From: Bostrychus sinensis
Lineage: Eukaryota; Chordata; Actinopteri; Gobiiformes; Eleotridae
DNA length: 64,000 nucleotides
Assembly: GCA_020698575.1 (NCBI GenBank)
Contig: CM036255.1
Coordinates: forward strand, 3,267,501-3,331,500
Direction: 5' to 3'
Of this stretch, positions 10,715 to 21,559 are shown piece after piece. Position numbers and translations under genes: made by a program. The notes under the pieces were generated by a model. The model was not told the DNA's origin. It saw only the letters and a list, made by a program, of their open reading frames with translations, and searched no databases. Positions within the stretch are counted from its first letter, which is position 1; the number at the start of each line of letters is the position of its first letter.

Positions 10715-11015
10715 TGTTGTGATTAGATCCAGGATTACTCTGTTCCCGTGCAGGGCCATGTCCCGGACACTGATTGGACGGGACGGAGATTGGCGAGGTC
10801 CCGTTGGCGTTGTGACCACAGTGACACGGGAGCGGCCGGTGAACGGGTGCTGCCGGACACTGATGAATCGTCGCTCGCACCAATCGAACTCCGGCCTAAT
10901 CAGGGCATAGATCTGACTGCGGCTACATTTTTCAGTTTTGTCAAAACTCATCAGGGACAGGACATGAAACGTGTCCCAACCAATCAGTGCCAGGGATTTA
11001 GGACGCTGATTAGAG
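10715..11015. promoter_or_regulatory. GC-rich block with repeated CCAAT/ATTGG motifs
   Basis: CpG-containing island inside AT-rich DNA. It holds ATTGG in CACTGATTGGACGG and GAGATTGGCGAG and CCAAT in CACCAATCGAAC and CAACCAATCAGTGCC, with three related GGACACTGAT/CACTGAT words. Overlapping open frames exist on both strands (up to 172 codons on minus), which is usual in a GC-richer island. It could be a small promoter (NF-Y sites), an old repeat or a CNE; no splice donor was found to support a first exon. Confidence 0.35.
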
Positions 11016-11337
11016 GGTATACATTTTACTAAGCAGCTGTTGTGAGCTGGACGGTGAGCGTCATGACAGTGCATAAAAACAATCCATAAATGGCAGGATT
11101 TGAACCAGCATCTCTCAATATAGAATACAAGGTGTGTGAGTGAGAATTTGGGTAAAGCTAACAATTGCATGCAAATCTAAAAAGAGCATTATACTGCACA
11201 CACACAAGCACAGCAAAACAAGAATACCCTTATTTATAGACCAAAAAACAATAGGATCCAGCCATTGCCAAGGGTTGATGGTTGTTACTGTGAAAACTCT
11301 GTGTGGTTGTTCTCAAACTGTGATACCAATGGTGTAA

Positions 11338-11690
11338 TGATGGGCAGTCCAGCTCTTTTCAAAGATTCATCTCTTTTGGCTCAGCTCATCATAGAAAGGC
11401 CCACTCTTATGGGACCCAAATTGCTCTTGGTTTAGTATCACTCTGTTGCTCTATGTACCTGGCCTGTGCCACTACACTCTTTGGAGCCCACCTTCACATA
11501 AAGACATGATCCTGGTTTGTCCTCATATGTGATTGGCTGCATGGTGTGCCCATCAAAGTAAAATTTTGCTCTGCTTGTGTGGATTTTTAGCAGAGCTGAG
11601 CAGGATCAGATGAAGACTCGGCTCTCATCTACAGGAGTCGGTTCTTTTAATTTTCGCTCGAAAGAGTCGGCTCTCAGACCCATCCCAACA
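11338..11690. mobile_element. MITE with AGAGTCGGCTCT-type ends
   Basis: Begins GATGGGCAGTCCAGCTCTTT and ends GAGTCGGCTCTCAGACCCATC, with recurrent GGCTC/GAGCC words (TTTTGGCTCAGCTCATC, AGACTCGGCTCTCATC). The inverted arrangement GGGCAGTC..GACCCATC and the repeated hexamer match a non-autonomous DNA transposon type I know from fish genomes. No transposase is present. Confidence 0.55.
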
Positions 11691-11934
11691 ATTGTGGTAT
11701 GCTGCCTGAACAGGACACTTGTCTAAAATCATGCTACATAATAAGAATTATATAGATCTATACAAAATGTTGTTGGTGTAAAGTTAAACTGTTTAACCCC
11801 TGACAAACCCAAAAATTGGTCCACTAGGATATTAGTGCTGTAAACACATGTATTTTGGTAAACATTGAGTAACATAACTATGCATTATATGCAGGTAACC
11901 ATGATGCTGGACTAAAAGCCCATGATAAACATTT

Positions 11935-12080
11935 TCCCGTGTGAAGTTTGCATGTTCTCCCCATGTCTGCTCCGGTTTCCCCTACTGCTAAAAACATGTG
12001 GGTCAAGTTGGTCCATAGTGGCGGCGTGCTCTGTCGCAGGAGCTCAGCAATAACCCTCCATCTGACCTTCTATGCAAATT
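11935..12080 (+). mobile_element. Degraded LINE-like fragment
   Basis: The stretch GAAGTTTGCATGTTCTCCCC followed by TGCTCCGGTTTCCCC and AAAAACATG is the widespread fish LINE/SINE word order (GTTTGCATGTTCTCC). A related trace lies near 41969-41990 (GAGTCTGCATGTTCTTCC). Family assignment is from memory of the motif. Confidence 0.5.
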
Positions 12081-12735
12081 TGTTGTACACCTTGTATGTA
12101 TAATGAAAAATAACGCACTTCACTTGGAGAACTTACAAATGGAGAAGATGGTTTTACTTTTTATGGAAACTTGTGCTGCTGCTAACCTGGTCCAGTGCAG
12201 GATATGTTCCAGTATAAGATATCAAGATGTGTCGTTGACTAATCCGTTATGAGTGAGGATAAACATGCACGAGCGAGTGTTAGAGATATTGTGAAGTAGC
12301 ATCTTGAAATCCACCTCTTAATAAATTACGTGAGAATGATTTTAACAATACTATTTTAAACCCCTGCACTCTTCTGTCTGGTTGTTAGTCTTTGCTCTCC
12401 TTGTTGTAGGCTTAAGTAAGGTTCATTCAGTTTATGGTACTGTATGTTACATTTTTAGAGCCTTTTTAGTGCATCTATGGTTTAGTGTCGTTTCTAGTTG
12501 GTGTTCAGATTTTCTTTGAGGTTCATTTTGACCACACCAGGGCTTGACATGGACCATACTGAGACCTCAGATTTCAGGAGCACCAGAGTTCAGTCACCAC
12601 CACACATTCAAATCTTACCAGGAGAAGCCATATCTGTGCTTTCGGCTCTGGTTCCAGAGGGAGATCCTGCAGGAGAGCCCCGTCCACCCCCGGGCCTGAG
12701 GAGTGAGGGATGGAGGAAGGAGGATGAGTGCTGCA
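12081..12735. other. Spacer, nothing recognised
   Basis: A short + open frame (12498-12746) shows no known domain and no splice-site support. Confidence 0.5.
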
Positions 12736-12739
12736 GTGG

Positions 12740-12905
12740 AAGATGATTATGTCAGGACGACGCAGGCAGACGAACAGCCAAGACTAATTACACTCATCTA
12801 TTACAGACACAATTAAAACGGGGCTAATTTAGAGCTTGTTCACAGAGGCTGATTTATCCCAGCGCTCAATGACACCTGGAGGACAAGCCACACACCAGCT
12901 ACGCA
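12740..12905. promoter_or_regulatory. Candidate conserved non-coding element
   Basis: Ordered block with several TAAT cores (GACTAATTACACTC, CACAATTAAAACG, GGGGCTAATTTAGAG) and GATTTATCCCAGCG. It is single-copy in the window and all frames have stops. A homeodomain-bound enhancer is a reasonable inference. Confidence 0.4.
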
Positions 12906-13049
12906 CAAAATATGAGAATATACCGTTTGGAAGATTTGCTCCTGTTAGTTTTAGTATGCTCAGAGTGTGTCAGCAGAGAGTTTAGGAAAATACTGCAGTT
13001 ACTAGGAGATTAGTCTAGGACAATGTATTTTTTAGACCAATCTTTGTCA

Positions 13050-13236
13050 TCTTTTGAACAGCAGCACTTTTCACAACCTTTAAAAATATTATGTGACTAA
13101 AAGAGAACGTTTTCAATACATACTTGTTGACTGGTCAGTGCTTCCTGGAGTGGGCGGGGCTTCGACAACTCCAGGTATGTTTTTGATGGGAACAGCATTG
13201 TAACATGGTAGAAAGCTCTAAATATGTGTGTTTTGA
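13050..13236 (+). mobile_element. TTAA-type MITE family A, internally deleted
   Basis: Matches the 5.6 kb copy in the AACAGCAGCAC..ACAACCTTTAAAAA segment and in CTTCCTGGAGTGGGCGG, then joins CAACTCCAGGTATGTTTTTG. The middle is missing. A Tc1/mariner element starts 3 bp after its visible end. Confidence 0.6.
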
Positions 13237-13238
13237 TA

Positions 13239-13815
13239 CAATCCAAATTCCAGAACTGTTAGGACGTTTTTATAATATAAATAAAATAAAAACTAAAAGA
13301 TTTTCAAATCACCTGAGCCCATAGTTTATTCACATTATACCAGTTTCTGAGTCTTTTGATGATGTTACGCACACTGTAGATGATGAGATTTGCAAAGCGT
13401 TTGAGGAACATTGTTTTTAAAGTGTTCTGCAATCTTTTTACTCTTCACTCTTTCACAGATTGGAGAGCCTCTCCCCATCTTTACTTCGGAGAGACTCTGC
13501 CTCTCTAAGACTTTCCTTTAGAGCTAATCCTGTTACAGACCTGTAATCTGTTACCTTAATTAGTTTCTCTTCCAGCTAAATCTTTTTATCTTCAGCCAAA
13601 TCTTCAGCCATTTGTTAGCCCTGTCACAACTATTGTGAGACCTGTAGCAAATTTGAAATGAGCTCATTTTGTGCATAGAAGTGTCAAATTTGTCAGTGTA
13701 AATATTTGTTATGTTATCTATGTTCTGTTGTGAATAAAATATTGGTTCATGTAATTTAAAAACAAAACAAAAACAAAACAAAAAACCTCCCAAAATTTAC
13801 AGGAATTTTGGGTTG
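13239..13815. mobile_element. Tc1/mariner-superfamily element, non-autonomous
   Basis: Both ends are present: the left begins CAATCCAAATTCCAGAAC and the right ends GGAATTTTGGGTTG, which are inverted relatives. Each is flanked by TA (13237-13238 and 13816-13817). Internal words (GATGATGTTACGCACACTGTA, GAGGAACATTGTTTTTAAA, TGTTATGTTATCTATGTTCT) match a very common fish element in antisense to its transposase, but most of the transposase is deleted. The A-rich AACAAAAC tract near 13758-13786 is secondary. A terminal fragment of the same family lies at about 63080-63122. Confidence 0.7.
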
Positions 13816-13857
13816 TATTTTGTTGTGTGTATTATGTCATGCTGCTTTTTTTATTAC

Positions 13858-14131
13858 CACAGCTAAGACATTGTGAGAAATACATTGTGCACCTCTGGGT
13901 GGTCACCTTTCAGATTGCGTTGTAAATAATTGTACAATGTTCCTGCCATTCCTGATTTCCCTATATTTACTGTGATTGCCCAGACAGTGTCACCCAATGT
14001 GCACTGCAGCATGGGGCAGCCGGCCCTGACCGCTGTTTGGCCCTTTCTGATCACATGGCCCCCCTAATGGTGGCCTTAAACAACTGCACAGAGTATTTAT
14101 GCCAGGAGCCAGCTCTGTGCATTATGACAGG
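13858..14131. promoter_or_regulatory. Strong conserved non-coding element candidate
   Basis: About 270 bp of non-repetitive, evenly mixed sequence containing GTGGTCACCTTTCAGATTG, GTTGTAAATAATTGTACAAT, GATTGCCCAGACAGTGTCA and GAGTATTTATGCCAGGAGCC. The sequence has the dense, motif-packed look of deeply conserved developmental enhancers. A 63-codon minus frame across part of it lacks splice sites and is probably incidental. An hAT-like element abuts its right edge exactly. Conservation is not verified. Confidence 0.5.
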
Positions 14132-14351
14132 CAGGGCCAGCCCTTCCGATAGCCAAACTAAGCCTGTAGTCTGTATATTATATCCTGTTTACCTGGAGCC
14201 CCCTTGCTGAGCTTGCAAATCAAAAATGTTTCAAAGTATTACTCCTCTTAGAAAAATAGTCAGTGCAAATTTAAAAGATCTGAGATGCCTGAGCGACTTG
14301 GTTCCCAAACCTGTCCTGCTTAGGGCCCCCAAATGCACAGGACCGACACTG
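14132..14351. mobile_element. hAT-like MITE, family G
   Basis: Starts CAGGGCCAGCCCTTCCGAT and ends AGGACCGACACTG (reverse complement CAGTGTCGGTCCT), a CAGNG hAT-type terminus. Its interior (TGAGCTTGCAAATCAAAAAT, CCTGTCCTGCTTAGGGCCCC) recurs at about 20.9-21.16 kb. Flanking direct repeats are degenerate. Confidence 0.55.
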
Positions 14352-14774
14352 ATTAGCAGGCTATTATCCCAATTTTTCTACATTAATCCACCCCTGGATT
14401 TAATCTGTCATCACCACAGAGCTACAGTGTTCATTTAACTATGACTGACTAATGCTGCAAATGTTTAGCTGAAAACAGTAAATGACTAATCTATCTATCT
14501 AAGTTCTCCCAGGTTTCAATTTGTGACACAAAGACCAATGACTCATATCTACGCACAGGTGTCCTCCACTGGGACACAGCGCAGGAGATTTACAGTGAGT
14601 GTTTCTGTGAAGTGTACCCACAGACACAAACGTTAGTGCAGGTTGGAGTTCGCGCTGCTCTATTTGCCGTTTAACCAAATAAGCTGCACCAGTGCGCATT
14701 GTGGGGGAACTGACCAACTGAATGCATTTGGTCAAGTAGTCGATGCTTTAGTGTTATTATAACTTGCTGTGACT
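14352..14774. other. Spacer, nothing recognised
   Basis: Short open frames only; no known domain or repeat was seen. Confidence 0.5.
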
Positions 14775-14778
14775 TTAA

Positions 14779-14925
14779 AGAGGCTATATTATGCTATTTT
14801 TTAATGTATAAAGGCAGAAAGGCTGGGCCAGATAATACAGGATTACTCAAACAGGTGTGAATGAAACAAAACACAACTCCAGGTGACATTGTAAAAAGTT
14901 CAGACAAGTTGATATCTGAAGATCT
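14779..14925 (+). mobile_element. TTAA-type MITE family A, 5' end copy
   Basis: TTAA at 14775-14778 is followed by AGAGGCTATATTATGCTATT, giving the otherwise missing left end of family A. It continues into ATACAGGATTACTCAAACAGG and CACAACTCCAGG. The left end is an inverted relative of the right end AAATATAGCCCCT seen at 49.25 kb, so family A has TIRs. Confidence 0.65.
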
Positions 14926-15461
14926 CCCACATTTATAAGCCGCTGCAGAGAGGCCGGTCACAAATCAACCAAGGAGAAACGTCTCTCTATGACCAAGGAA
15001 CCAGAATATAAATAAATATATATAAATATGTAATTAACAATAATTTATTCAATAAACTATGTATTGATATTACAGAAACACATGTTTATAATTTTGCATT
15101 TTATTTACCAGTGGCATAATCTGGTACCTGGCACCACCTGGTAGTGAGGGGCCCCAGTGCATGCTTTAAGAATAGGTACAAAAGATTTGAAGTACATTAA
15201 TGTCATGAATTAGACATCTAAATAATATTATAGCTATCAGCTGTTTTTATTGCAGTTTATTGCAAAAACAGGTGCTACTGGCGGTATTGTTTTTATTCAG
15301 ATATTTATATTTATTAAGGAATTTTTTTATTGAATTTTTTTTATCTTGATTTTTTTTAAAGACACATTTAAACATTAGGTAAATATTCTGATAATAATAA
15401 TCTTTAGAACTCAATGTTGTTTATAAATATTAATATGTAAATATGGTTTGGAAATGATCAA
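14926..15461. other. AT-rich DNA, nothing assigned
   Basis: A fragment GAGGGGCCCCAGTGCATGC near 15148 may be related to the G-type repeats. Otherwise AT-rich with no gene. Confidence 0.45.
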
Positions 15462-15465
15462 TTAA

Positions 15466-15785
15466 AGGTGCTATGAGCAGTATATATTTTTTATATTTCA
15501 TAAAAATCACCGGCATGTCCCAAGATATGAGGTAAACATGTTTGAATCAAATTTTAGCTTTACAGATAACAATGATACAGCTGCGTTATTCACAATAAAA
15601 ACGAATATTTTACATACATAAAGTTGTTTCTGTTTAAATTTTTTTGTTTTGGTTCTAAACCCTGCATTGCTGATCGTCCAATCAGAAAAGTAGAAAGACT
15701 GACAACCCACAGAACATTGTTTTTTGATTAAGACTGCAGTACCATTTTCAAACCAGTCTGAGCGTATTTGCTGCTTCCAGTACCT
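15466..15785 (+). mobile_element. TTAA-type MITE family D, copy 1
   Basis: Flanked by TTAA (15462-15465 and 15786-15789). The left end is AGGTGCTATGAGCAG and the right end CTTCCAGTACCT, inverted relatives (AGGTGCT/AGGTACT). The whole body aligns with a second copy at 25.53 kb, including CCCAAGATATGA, GTCCAATCAGAAAAG and CAACCCACAGA. The 320-bp body has no coding capacity. Confidence 0.8.
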
Positions 15786-15789
15786 TTAA

Positions 15790-16130
15790 CTGTTTACCCT
15801 TAACCAATACTTTTATAGTTAAAAATTGACTAAAAAAAGAAATTGTTAATATCTCACTGCCTCAAACTACCTGGAAAATTATGTCCATAAAAAAGAATCG
15901 GTCCATTATATACTGTATGTATGTGTATTTCTGAACTCTGATACTGATTAGTAGCTGTGACAGTCAAATACCTTGAGAGGAATATTTAAAATATAACAAT
16001 TTTGCTGCATATTTCCCTATGTGTATATTTTGTACTGAGAGTATTTGTCATCTGCAGACGCTGTGTGTAATGTGTGTCGTGTTTGTCCCTCAAATAGAAC
16101 ATGAAAACACACAGTGATGGATCGACCGGA
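15790..16130. other. Spacer, nothing recognised
   Basis: AT-rich, no feature. Confidence 0.5.
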
Positions 16131-16149
16131 GCAGAATGGAGAAAAGAAC

Positions 16150-16290
16150 TACTGCAATCCTGGGACCAATATGTCAGCTGTTTTCCTGTTTTTTTTTTTT
16201 TTTTTTTTTTACAACTGTCAGGAAGCTCCGCCCCCTGCTGTGATAGGATGGTCCCTCTCCTGTAGCCCCGCCCACACATTTATCAATCAA
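16150..16290. repeat. Dispersed repeat family H, copy 1
   Basis: Shares TGGGACCA, GCTGTTTTCCTG, CTGTCAGGAA and CTGCTGTGATAGGA with 18.48-18.57 kb, in the same order. A poly-T run (about 16190-16210) interrupts it. Flanking CCGCCC/GCCCCTCC words suggest it extends to about 16.45 kb. Confidence 0.55.
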
Positions 16291-16449
16291 GACTTCATGT
16301 TGACAGTTGCCTTGCCCACCGAGGGGTTGATCCACCAATAAAATGTCAGAGCCCCTCCTCCAATGGAAAATTACTTCTCTCTCCTGTCACTTTCTCTCCT
16401 GGAGTCTTGCTTGACCCGCCCATTAGCCACGCCCCCTTCTCTATTTTCT

Positions 16450-17538
16450 TCATTTCTCTTCATGGTGGCCTCAGGTGGTACATGGTTCATTCAAATCTCT
16501 GTACAGATGATGGATGCACCCTATTCCACCAAGACAGTTGGTATAGAGACAATATCAACTTATGCTTTTAATAAGTGTTTAATAAACCACACAACTGTGG
16601 CATTATTGTCTTAGAGAATATTATCATTTTATTGTGAACATATTTTTAAAACTAGAAGATGGTCATCTGAACTCAGGCTGCACTTATTCTGACTCTTTCA
16701 ACTATTATGTCTTTTTAATTTTCCATCTATTAAAAATATATTTTTTAATATGATCCTTTACAGCCTTTTTGGAAACGCTATAAAACTGTATGTGATTGTA
16801 TTAATTAGCAAACACACAATGTTAGCAAATGTGCACAAAACACAATACAGTTCAAAACAAAAGTTAAAATATTAAAAATATCTATCTTCTGTATAGTAGC
16901 GAATGTGCATTTAAAGGTCACGGTGTTGTCAGATACTGTCTATATGAAAGTAAAATGCCAGGGGTATTGAAAATGTTGGTGGTTCTACTGGTCATCTGAC
17001 CTAACATCACCCCCGGGATTAATGGGATGGGGGATATGGAGTGTAATATTCTAGCCACCTGTACCTCTCATTAGATTATCAAATTATAAAATGCATCTGA
17101 TATGGCTGTTGCCTCAGTGAAGTCAGTTCTTTTGTGCATACAGTTGAATATAGTGAATATGCAGATATGTATATGCTACACCAGGAGTACTGTCTGCTTC
17201 TGTTAGTGCCTTCTGCCTCTCCAAGGCACTAATTATAACATTGTTTTATGAAAGTAATGTTAGTGCCACATTTAGTAGCCTACTAGTTAATTTGAGGGAA
17301 TATTCTGACTTGTACCATACTGCTCTAGTGAGGCTTGTCACATTCAGATTAGTCAGAGGTGTTGTTCTGGTTTCCACCTGTTCACGTCACATCAGTTGGA
17401 CAGATCTTCTTGTCCATATAAGGTGCATTTCCTCTGGTGCAGTGTAGTCCAGGTCCCCAAACTATTCAGTGACAGACAGAGAGGTCTGTTGTGTGCCTGC
17501 TACTTCAGTAAATAAAGAGGGAGCAAAGAAGGTTAACT
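16450..17538. other. AT-rich DNA, nothing assigned
   Basis: Only short incidental open frames; no repeat family recognised. Confidence 0.45.
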
Positions 17539-17546
17539 AGCTAAGG

Positions 17547-17988
17547 CAGCCATTCCTAAAGTCAAGACTGTTGTGGCCCCCTTAAATTTCCAAAAATCCC
17601 ACACGGACCCCCAACTATAGAACTTCCCTCTATTCAAAAAACTATGTCATGTTTTTCTCCATATATTTTTATATATGGAGACATTACATTACAAAAACAC
17701 TGACTATTGGCTAAAATTATTTTTAAAATAATATTGTCAAATAAGTATTTGTACCGTAATTAATTTTAAATTATATTTTGTTTTATGTAATAACATTTTT
17801 AGGTACTTAATATTTTCATTGACTTTTTATAATTTTGTATGTTTTATATGTTTTTATGAACCAAAACCATGTGTCTGAAATAAAGAATAACTTGAAATTG
17901 AATTGAAATATAGACTGTCTCTGGGGGCTCCCCTGCAGTACCTTTGCAGACCCCCTGGGGGCCCCGGACCTCACTTTGGGAACCACTG
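17547..17988. mobile_element. hAT-like MITE, family K, intact copy
   Basis: Left end CAGCCATTCCTAAAGTCAAG and right end TCACTTTGGGAACCACTG are imperfect TIRs (CAGNNNTTCCNAAAGT). Flanking octamers AGCTAAGG and ATCTAAGC agree at 6 of 8 positions, as expected for an aged hAT target duplication. A sister copy lies at 61.4-62.2 kb. The segment CCCCCTTAAATTTCC here is the empty site for a later insertion in that sister. Confidence 0.75.
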
Positions 17989-18043
17989 ATCTAAGCCAAT
18001 TTAAGCTCTTTTATGCAACAGTTGCACATCCCATCTTGACTAT

Positions 18044-18456
18044 GGCCAGGGGCATCACTAGACCACTTTAACTGAGGCATGAGCCTCAGTATAAATCAGT
18101 GGTGCCCCTGTAAATAAATCCTCTATAACAAACTATTATCTGCCAGGGCTTTCATTAGACTATGCTCCTGCAACAGATAGGCCCCGGTTCCAAACCTCCC
18201 TGGGAGGCTTAGATTCGAACTGCAAAGCTTTTTCCATAATATGCATATAGCCTTGTTAAAACAGCTATATTATATTTTGAACATATTACCATGTATACCT
18301 TGTTTAAATTATTTACTGTACTGTAGGAATAGAGGGCTAAACAAGAAAAAATAATAGCACATTGTGCGGTGCATACTTTCAAGAAAAAAAGCGATACGAG
18401 AAAAAGGGGCCTGTGCCTCCATAAAGCTTCATGTCTATCGCAACACCCCTGAACCT
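18044..18456. mobile_element. hAT-like MITE with perfect 8-bp target duplication
   Basis: TTGACTAT occurs immediately outside both ends (18036-18043 and 18457-18464). The termini carry CAGGGGCATCAC and, in reverse complement, CAGGGGTGTTGCG, with TAGAC/GTCTA just inside. About 410 bp without coding capacity. The perfect octamer argues for a younger insertion than the neighbouring family K copy. Confidence 0.75.
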
Positions 18457-18469
18457 TTGACTATAAGAA

Positions 18470-18580
18470 CATGACCCTGGACCAGTACGTCTGCTGTTTT
18501 CCTGCTTTTACAATGAGCTGTCAGGAATCTCCTCACCTGCTGTGATAGGACGCCCTCTCTGTTTTAGGACTACCTACGAA
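18470..18580. repeat. Dispersed repeat family H, copy 2
   Basis: Parallel to 16.15-16.29 kb: CCTGGACCAGTACGTCTGC, TTTTCCTGCTTTTAC, GAGCTGTCAGGAATCT, CACCTGCTGTGATAGGA. Element type not determined. Confidence 0.55.
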
Positions 18581-19074
18581 ACTCAAGAACAAGACATGTT
18601 TCATGAGAAAAAAGGCTTTTTTAGTCTCTTGCTTCTCATTTAGTTTGAGTGGTGGTTGTCTATCATCCAATCAGTATAAGGCACTGTGTAGCTTCACCAA
18701 ACCAGGTTGTAATCTGTCGCCAACAGCCCCAAAACTAGTACGGTACGCTTCTTATCAGAGACTCATTAACCCCCTTAAGGTGATGGACGTGCCTCTGCAC
18801 TGATCTGACCTGCACTGTACCAGCATATGGCATCATGCCCATAACAGGTCAGCAAAGTTCCAGAGGTAATTCTGGTTAAGAATATGTCTTCTAAAGATTG
18901 ATATTCTCTCAAGTATTTCTACAAAAAAAATATTGCTGGTCTTCCTGAGGTGTCCAGCGTTTACATGGCACTGTAAGGGTTAAGTGTGGATGTGTGCAGA
19001 GGTGACAGATGCTTCCCATCCCTCAGCTCCACAGGGAACAGGCACAGCAGCATACCAATGAGACCCCCCCACAC
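18581..19074. other. Spacer, nothing assigned
   Basis: One incidental + frame (18603-18803); no support for coding. Confidence 0.45.
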
Positions 19075-19115
19075 GTACATACACACAATCACACACACAC
19101 ACACATACACACGTA
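19075..19115. repeat. Imperfect (CA)n microsatellite
   Basis: CA-rich run with several substitutions. Confidence 0.85.
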
Positions 19116-20575
19116 CCTACACCCCCCCACACAGGCTGGTGGAGGTATGCAAATGAGAGCACAAACAAACAGTGCATATGCTGCTGCTCCATACACCTGC
19201 TGTTGTCTGTGAGACATATCCATTTATGATAATCACTACCTCACTAATATGTGACCTCCAGAACCTATAGACCTGCAGGAGACACAGAGCTGCATATTCA
19301 GGGGGTTAGACATATATTTGCATCATAAATACTGGTTACAATATATATTCCAGCTTGATAATAAGAAGACAAAACTGGTAATAACATGATAATAAGTGAT
19401 AACCTGTAATAAATATGTTCCAACACCTTCACAACACGAAATTAACTGTGCCAATTTATTTTTGTACCCAAATCATATGCTCAAAGACAAAGTTTAAATT
19501 GAGAATGAGGCTAATGCTGCAGGCTTGCAAGTATTCAAGCTATTTAAGAGTAAAATAATATTGCTGAATGTCCCAGTACTTTAAAAGAAAGAAATCAGTA
19601 CATTTTTCCTTTGCAAACTACATTGTGAGTGGCACATTGTGAGTTGCATGGCTTAACTTGTTCCACTCGGCTGCAGCTGGGGTCCTTCAGTCACATGGGC
19701 GCCTGAACATGAGCCAGTAAGACGTCTGTGCAGGTTCTCAGTCATCCAGGAAAATTCAGTACTTTATTTACACTACACTTAATACTGTGTAACCACAGTG
19801 TAAGCACAATCTAATTACTATGTAACACATGCTGTAACAAACTGTAGTAACTTTGTAGTACTTATAGACATTTTGTGTACTTAATGCCATAAAATACTTG
19901 TTGCATTATTCTACAACTACACTACTCAACCAAAGTACACATAGCTTCTGCAAAAACAGTACAAAGACTTTACTAGGTGGTAAGATGTACTTTGGTAGAG
20001 TAGTGTAACAAGTGTGTTTAATACATTTGTACCTAGAAAGTGAGAAGTACAGTTTCTTGGTAAAACATAAGTACATGTTGTTACACCGTGTCAAGTGTCG
20101 TGTACCCAAGTATCTGACCAATGAATGGGATAAAAACTCATGTGTCAGCCAACTACTAATTATAAAAAAAAAAAATTATATATATTTATATTAGCCAACC
20201 TATAGTTTGGTCTACATCTATACACTTTAGTGGGTTTAGTTCCTCATATACAGAGCTGTATCTACAACCTATAGAGGCCATAGGCTCCAATTTTTTTGTA
20301 AATCCCTCTTCAAACCAAAGACATGGTAACAAGGGGCATTTGATAAAATTTTACTAAGCTTTAATATAAGCTCTCCTTTTGCCTCGTATCCTGTATTGTG
20401 GACATGCATGTAACAGACAGCTGAATGTGAGGAAAAAATAAGGCACTGGGGCACTTCCCCAGCAAAATTTGATTTTCTGGCTACAATTAGTAGAATATAT
20501 TAAACACTTCAGTGGTTTGTTTTCCATGAACATCTTGTTCACTATTTTACAGGTAAATGACTGTCCTTGCCCCCG
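19116..20575. other. AT-rich DNA with GTAC-rich stretch
   Basis: About 19.74-20.11 kb is rich in GTACTT/AAGTAC words in both orientations (for example CTTTGTAGTACTTATAG and CCAAAGTACACATAG), suggesting an old element. Ends were not found. The rest is plain. Confidence 0.4.
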
Positions 20576-20600
20576 CCCCCCCCCCCCCCCCCCCCCCCCC
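20576..20600. repeat. C25 homopolymer
   Basis: Twenty-five consecutive C, preceded by GCCCCCG. The length may be an assembly approximation. Confidence 0.9.
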
Positions 20601-20779
20601 TTTATCTCTGGGCCCTAGGCAAGTGCCTACCTTGCCTACCCTATTGTGACAACTCTGCTTGTATAAAAAGCTTTGTTTGATGTTAAAAAATTACTGTAAT
20701 GCTTTTAACCTGTCCCTGTACGGCCTAAGGTTGCAATGTACACAATTAAAACTGCACTGAAGGATGTAAGTACACAACA

Positions 20780-21165
20780 GGCAAACTAAGCAGCTCCATG
20801 GGGCCCCACAGACTTTAGAGGGCTCCAAGGCTTATCCATGTTTTGCTTATTTGATTAATTTGCCTCTATTTGATTAATATCCTAGTTAGAATATTCTGCT
20901 TGCTATTGCTGGTAATCTTTTTCCTAAGGGCCTATCTGAAAGTTTGGGTCAATGCTGTGTGTATATTAATGTCTTTTAATTCCTGTTTATCTGGGTCCAC
21001 CATGCTGAGTTTGCAAGTCAAAAATATTAAAGCATTCATTTCTTAAAAAAAATAGTCAGTCAGTGTTACATTAAAATATTATAAAATTTGAATGGTCTTA
21101 AAAATGAAAACCCAACCTAAACCTATCCTGCTTAAGGCCCCCAAATTTACTGGACCGGCTCTGCT
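20780..21165. mobile_element. hAT-like MITE, family G, copy 2
   Basis: Aligns with the 14.13 kb copy through CAGGCAAACTAAGCAG, GCTGAGTTTGCAAGTCAAAA, CCTATCCTGCTTAAGGCCCC and ACTGGACCGGCTCTG. It is longer than the first copy, so the first is probably internally deleted. Boundaries approximate. Confidence 0.5.
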
Positions 21166-21555
21166 TGTTGCTTTTTGTGTGTGTGTGTCATTTGAAATAT
21201 CAACGACAAACCAAAATATATATTAAAAACAGTACTGTATGATTTAACAAATGCTAATTTAAATTATTTTAATTTACTGGTGAAAAGTCACCTAGTCTTA
21301 CTTTAAAACCCCCTAAACCTTGACTGGTTTGGATCAGCTAAAGGTCTTTGGCCTTGCATCACCATTACAGAAACCTCCAGACATGCAAGACTTCCCCCGT
21401 GACGTGATCCTTTGTTTGAGCATCTCGACGTGGGCCAGAGCACACCCACGAGCAGACTCCTGTCCCACATATGGCACCGGCACACGTATGTACATAACCA
21501 CGCACACCTCCACGCACGCACACACACAAACATGCAGCCAGTGGCCAAGAAGTGA
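21166..21555. other. Spacer with CA-rich patch
   Basis: Open frames on both strands near 21.3-21.6 kb (up to 107 codons) overlap and contradict one another. No exon support. Confidence 0.45.
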
Positions 21556-21559
21556 CAGC

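Noticed and set aside
10652..11170. 172-codon minus frame
   Set aside because: Overlaps + frames in a GC-richer block, no domain, no splice sites; probably compositional.
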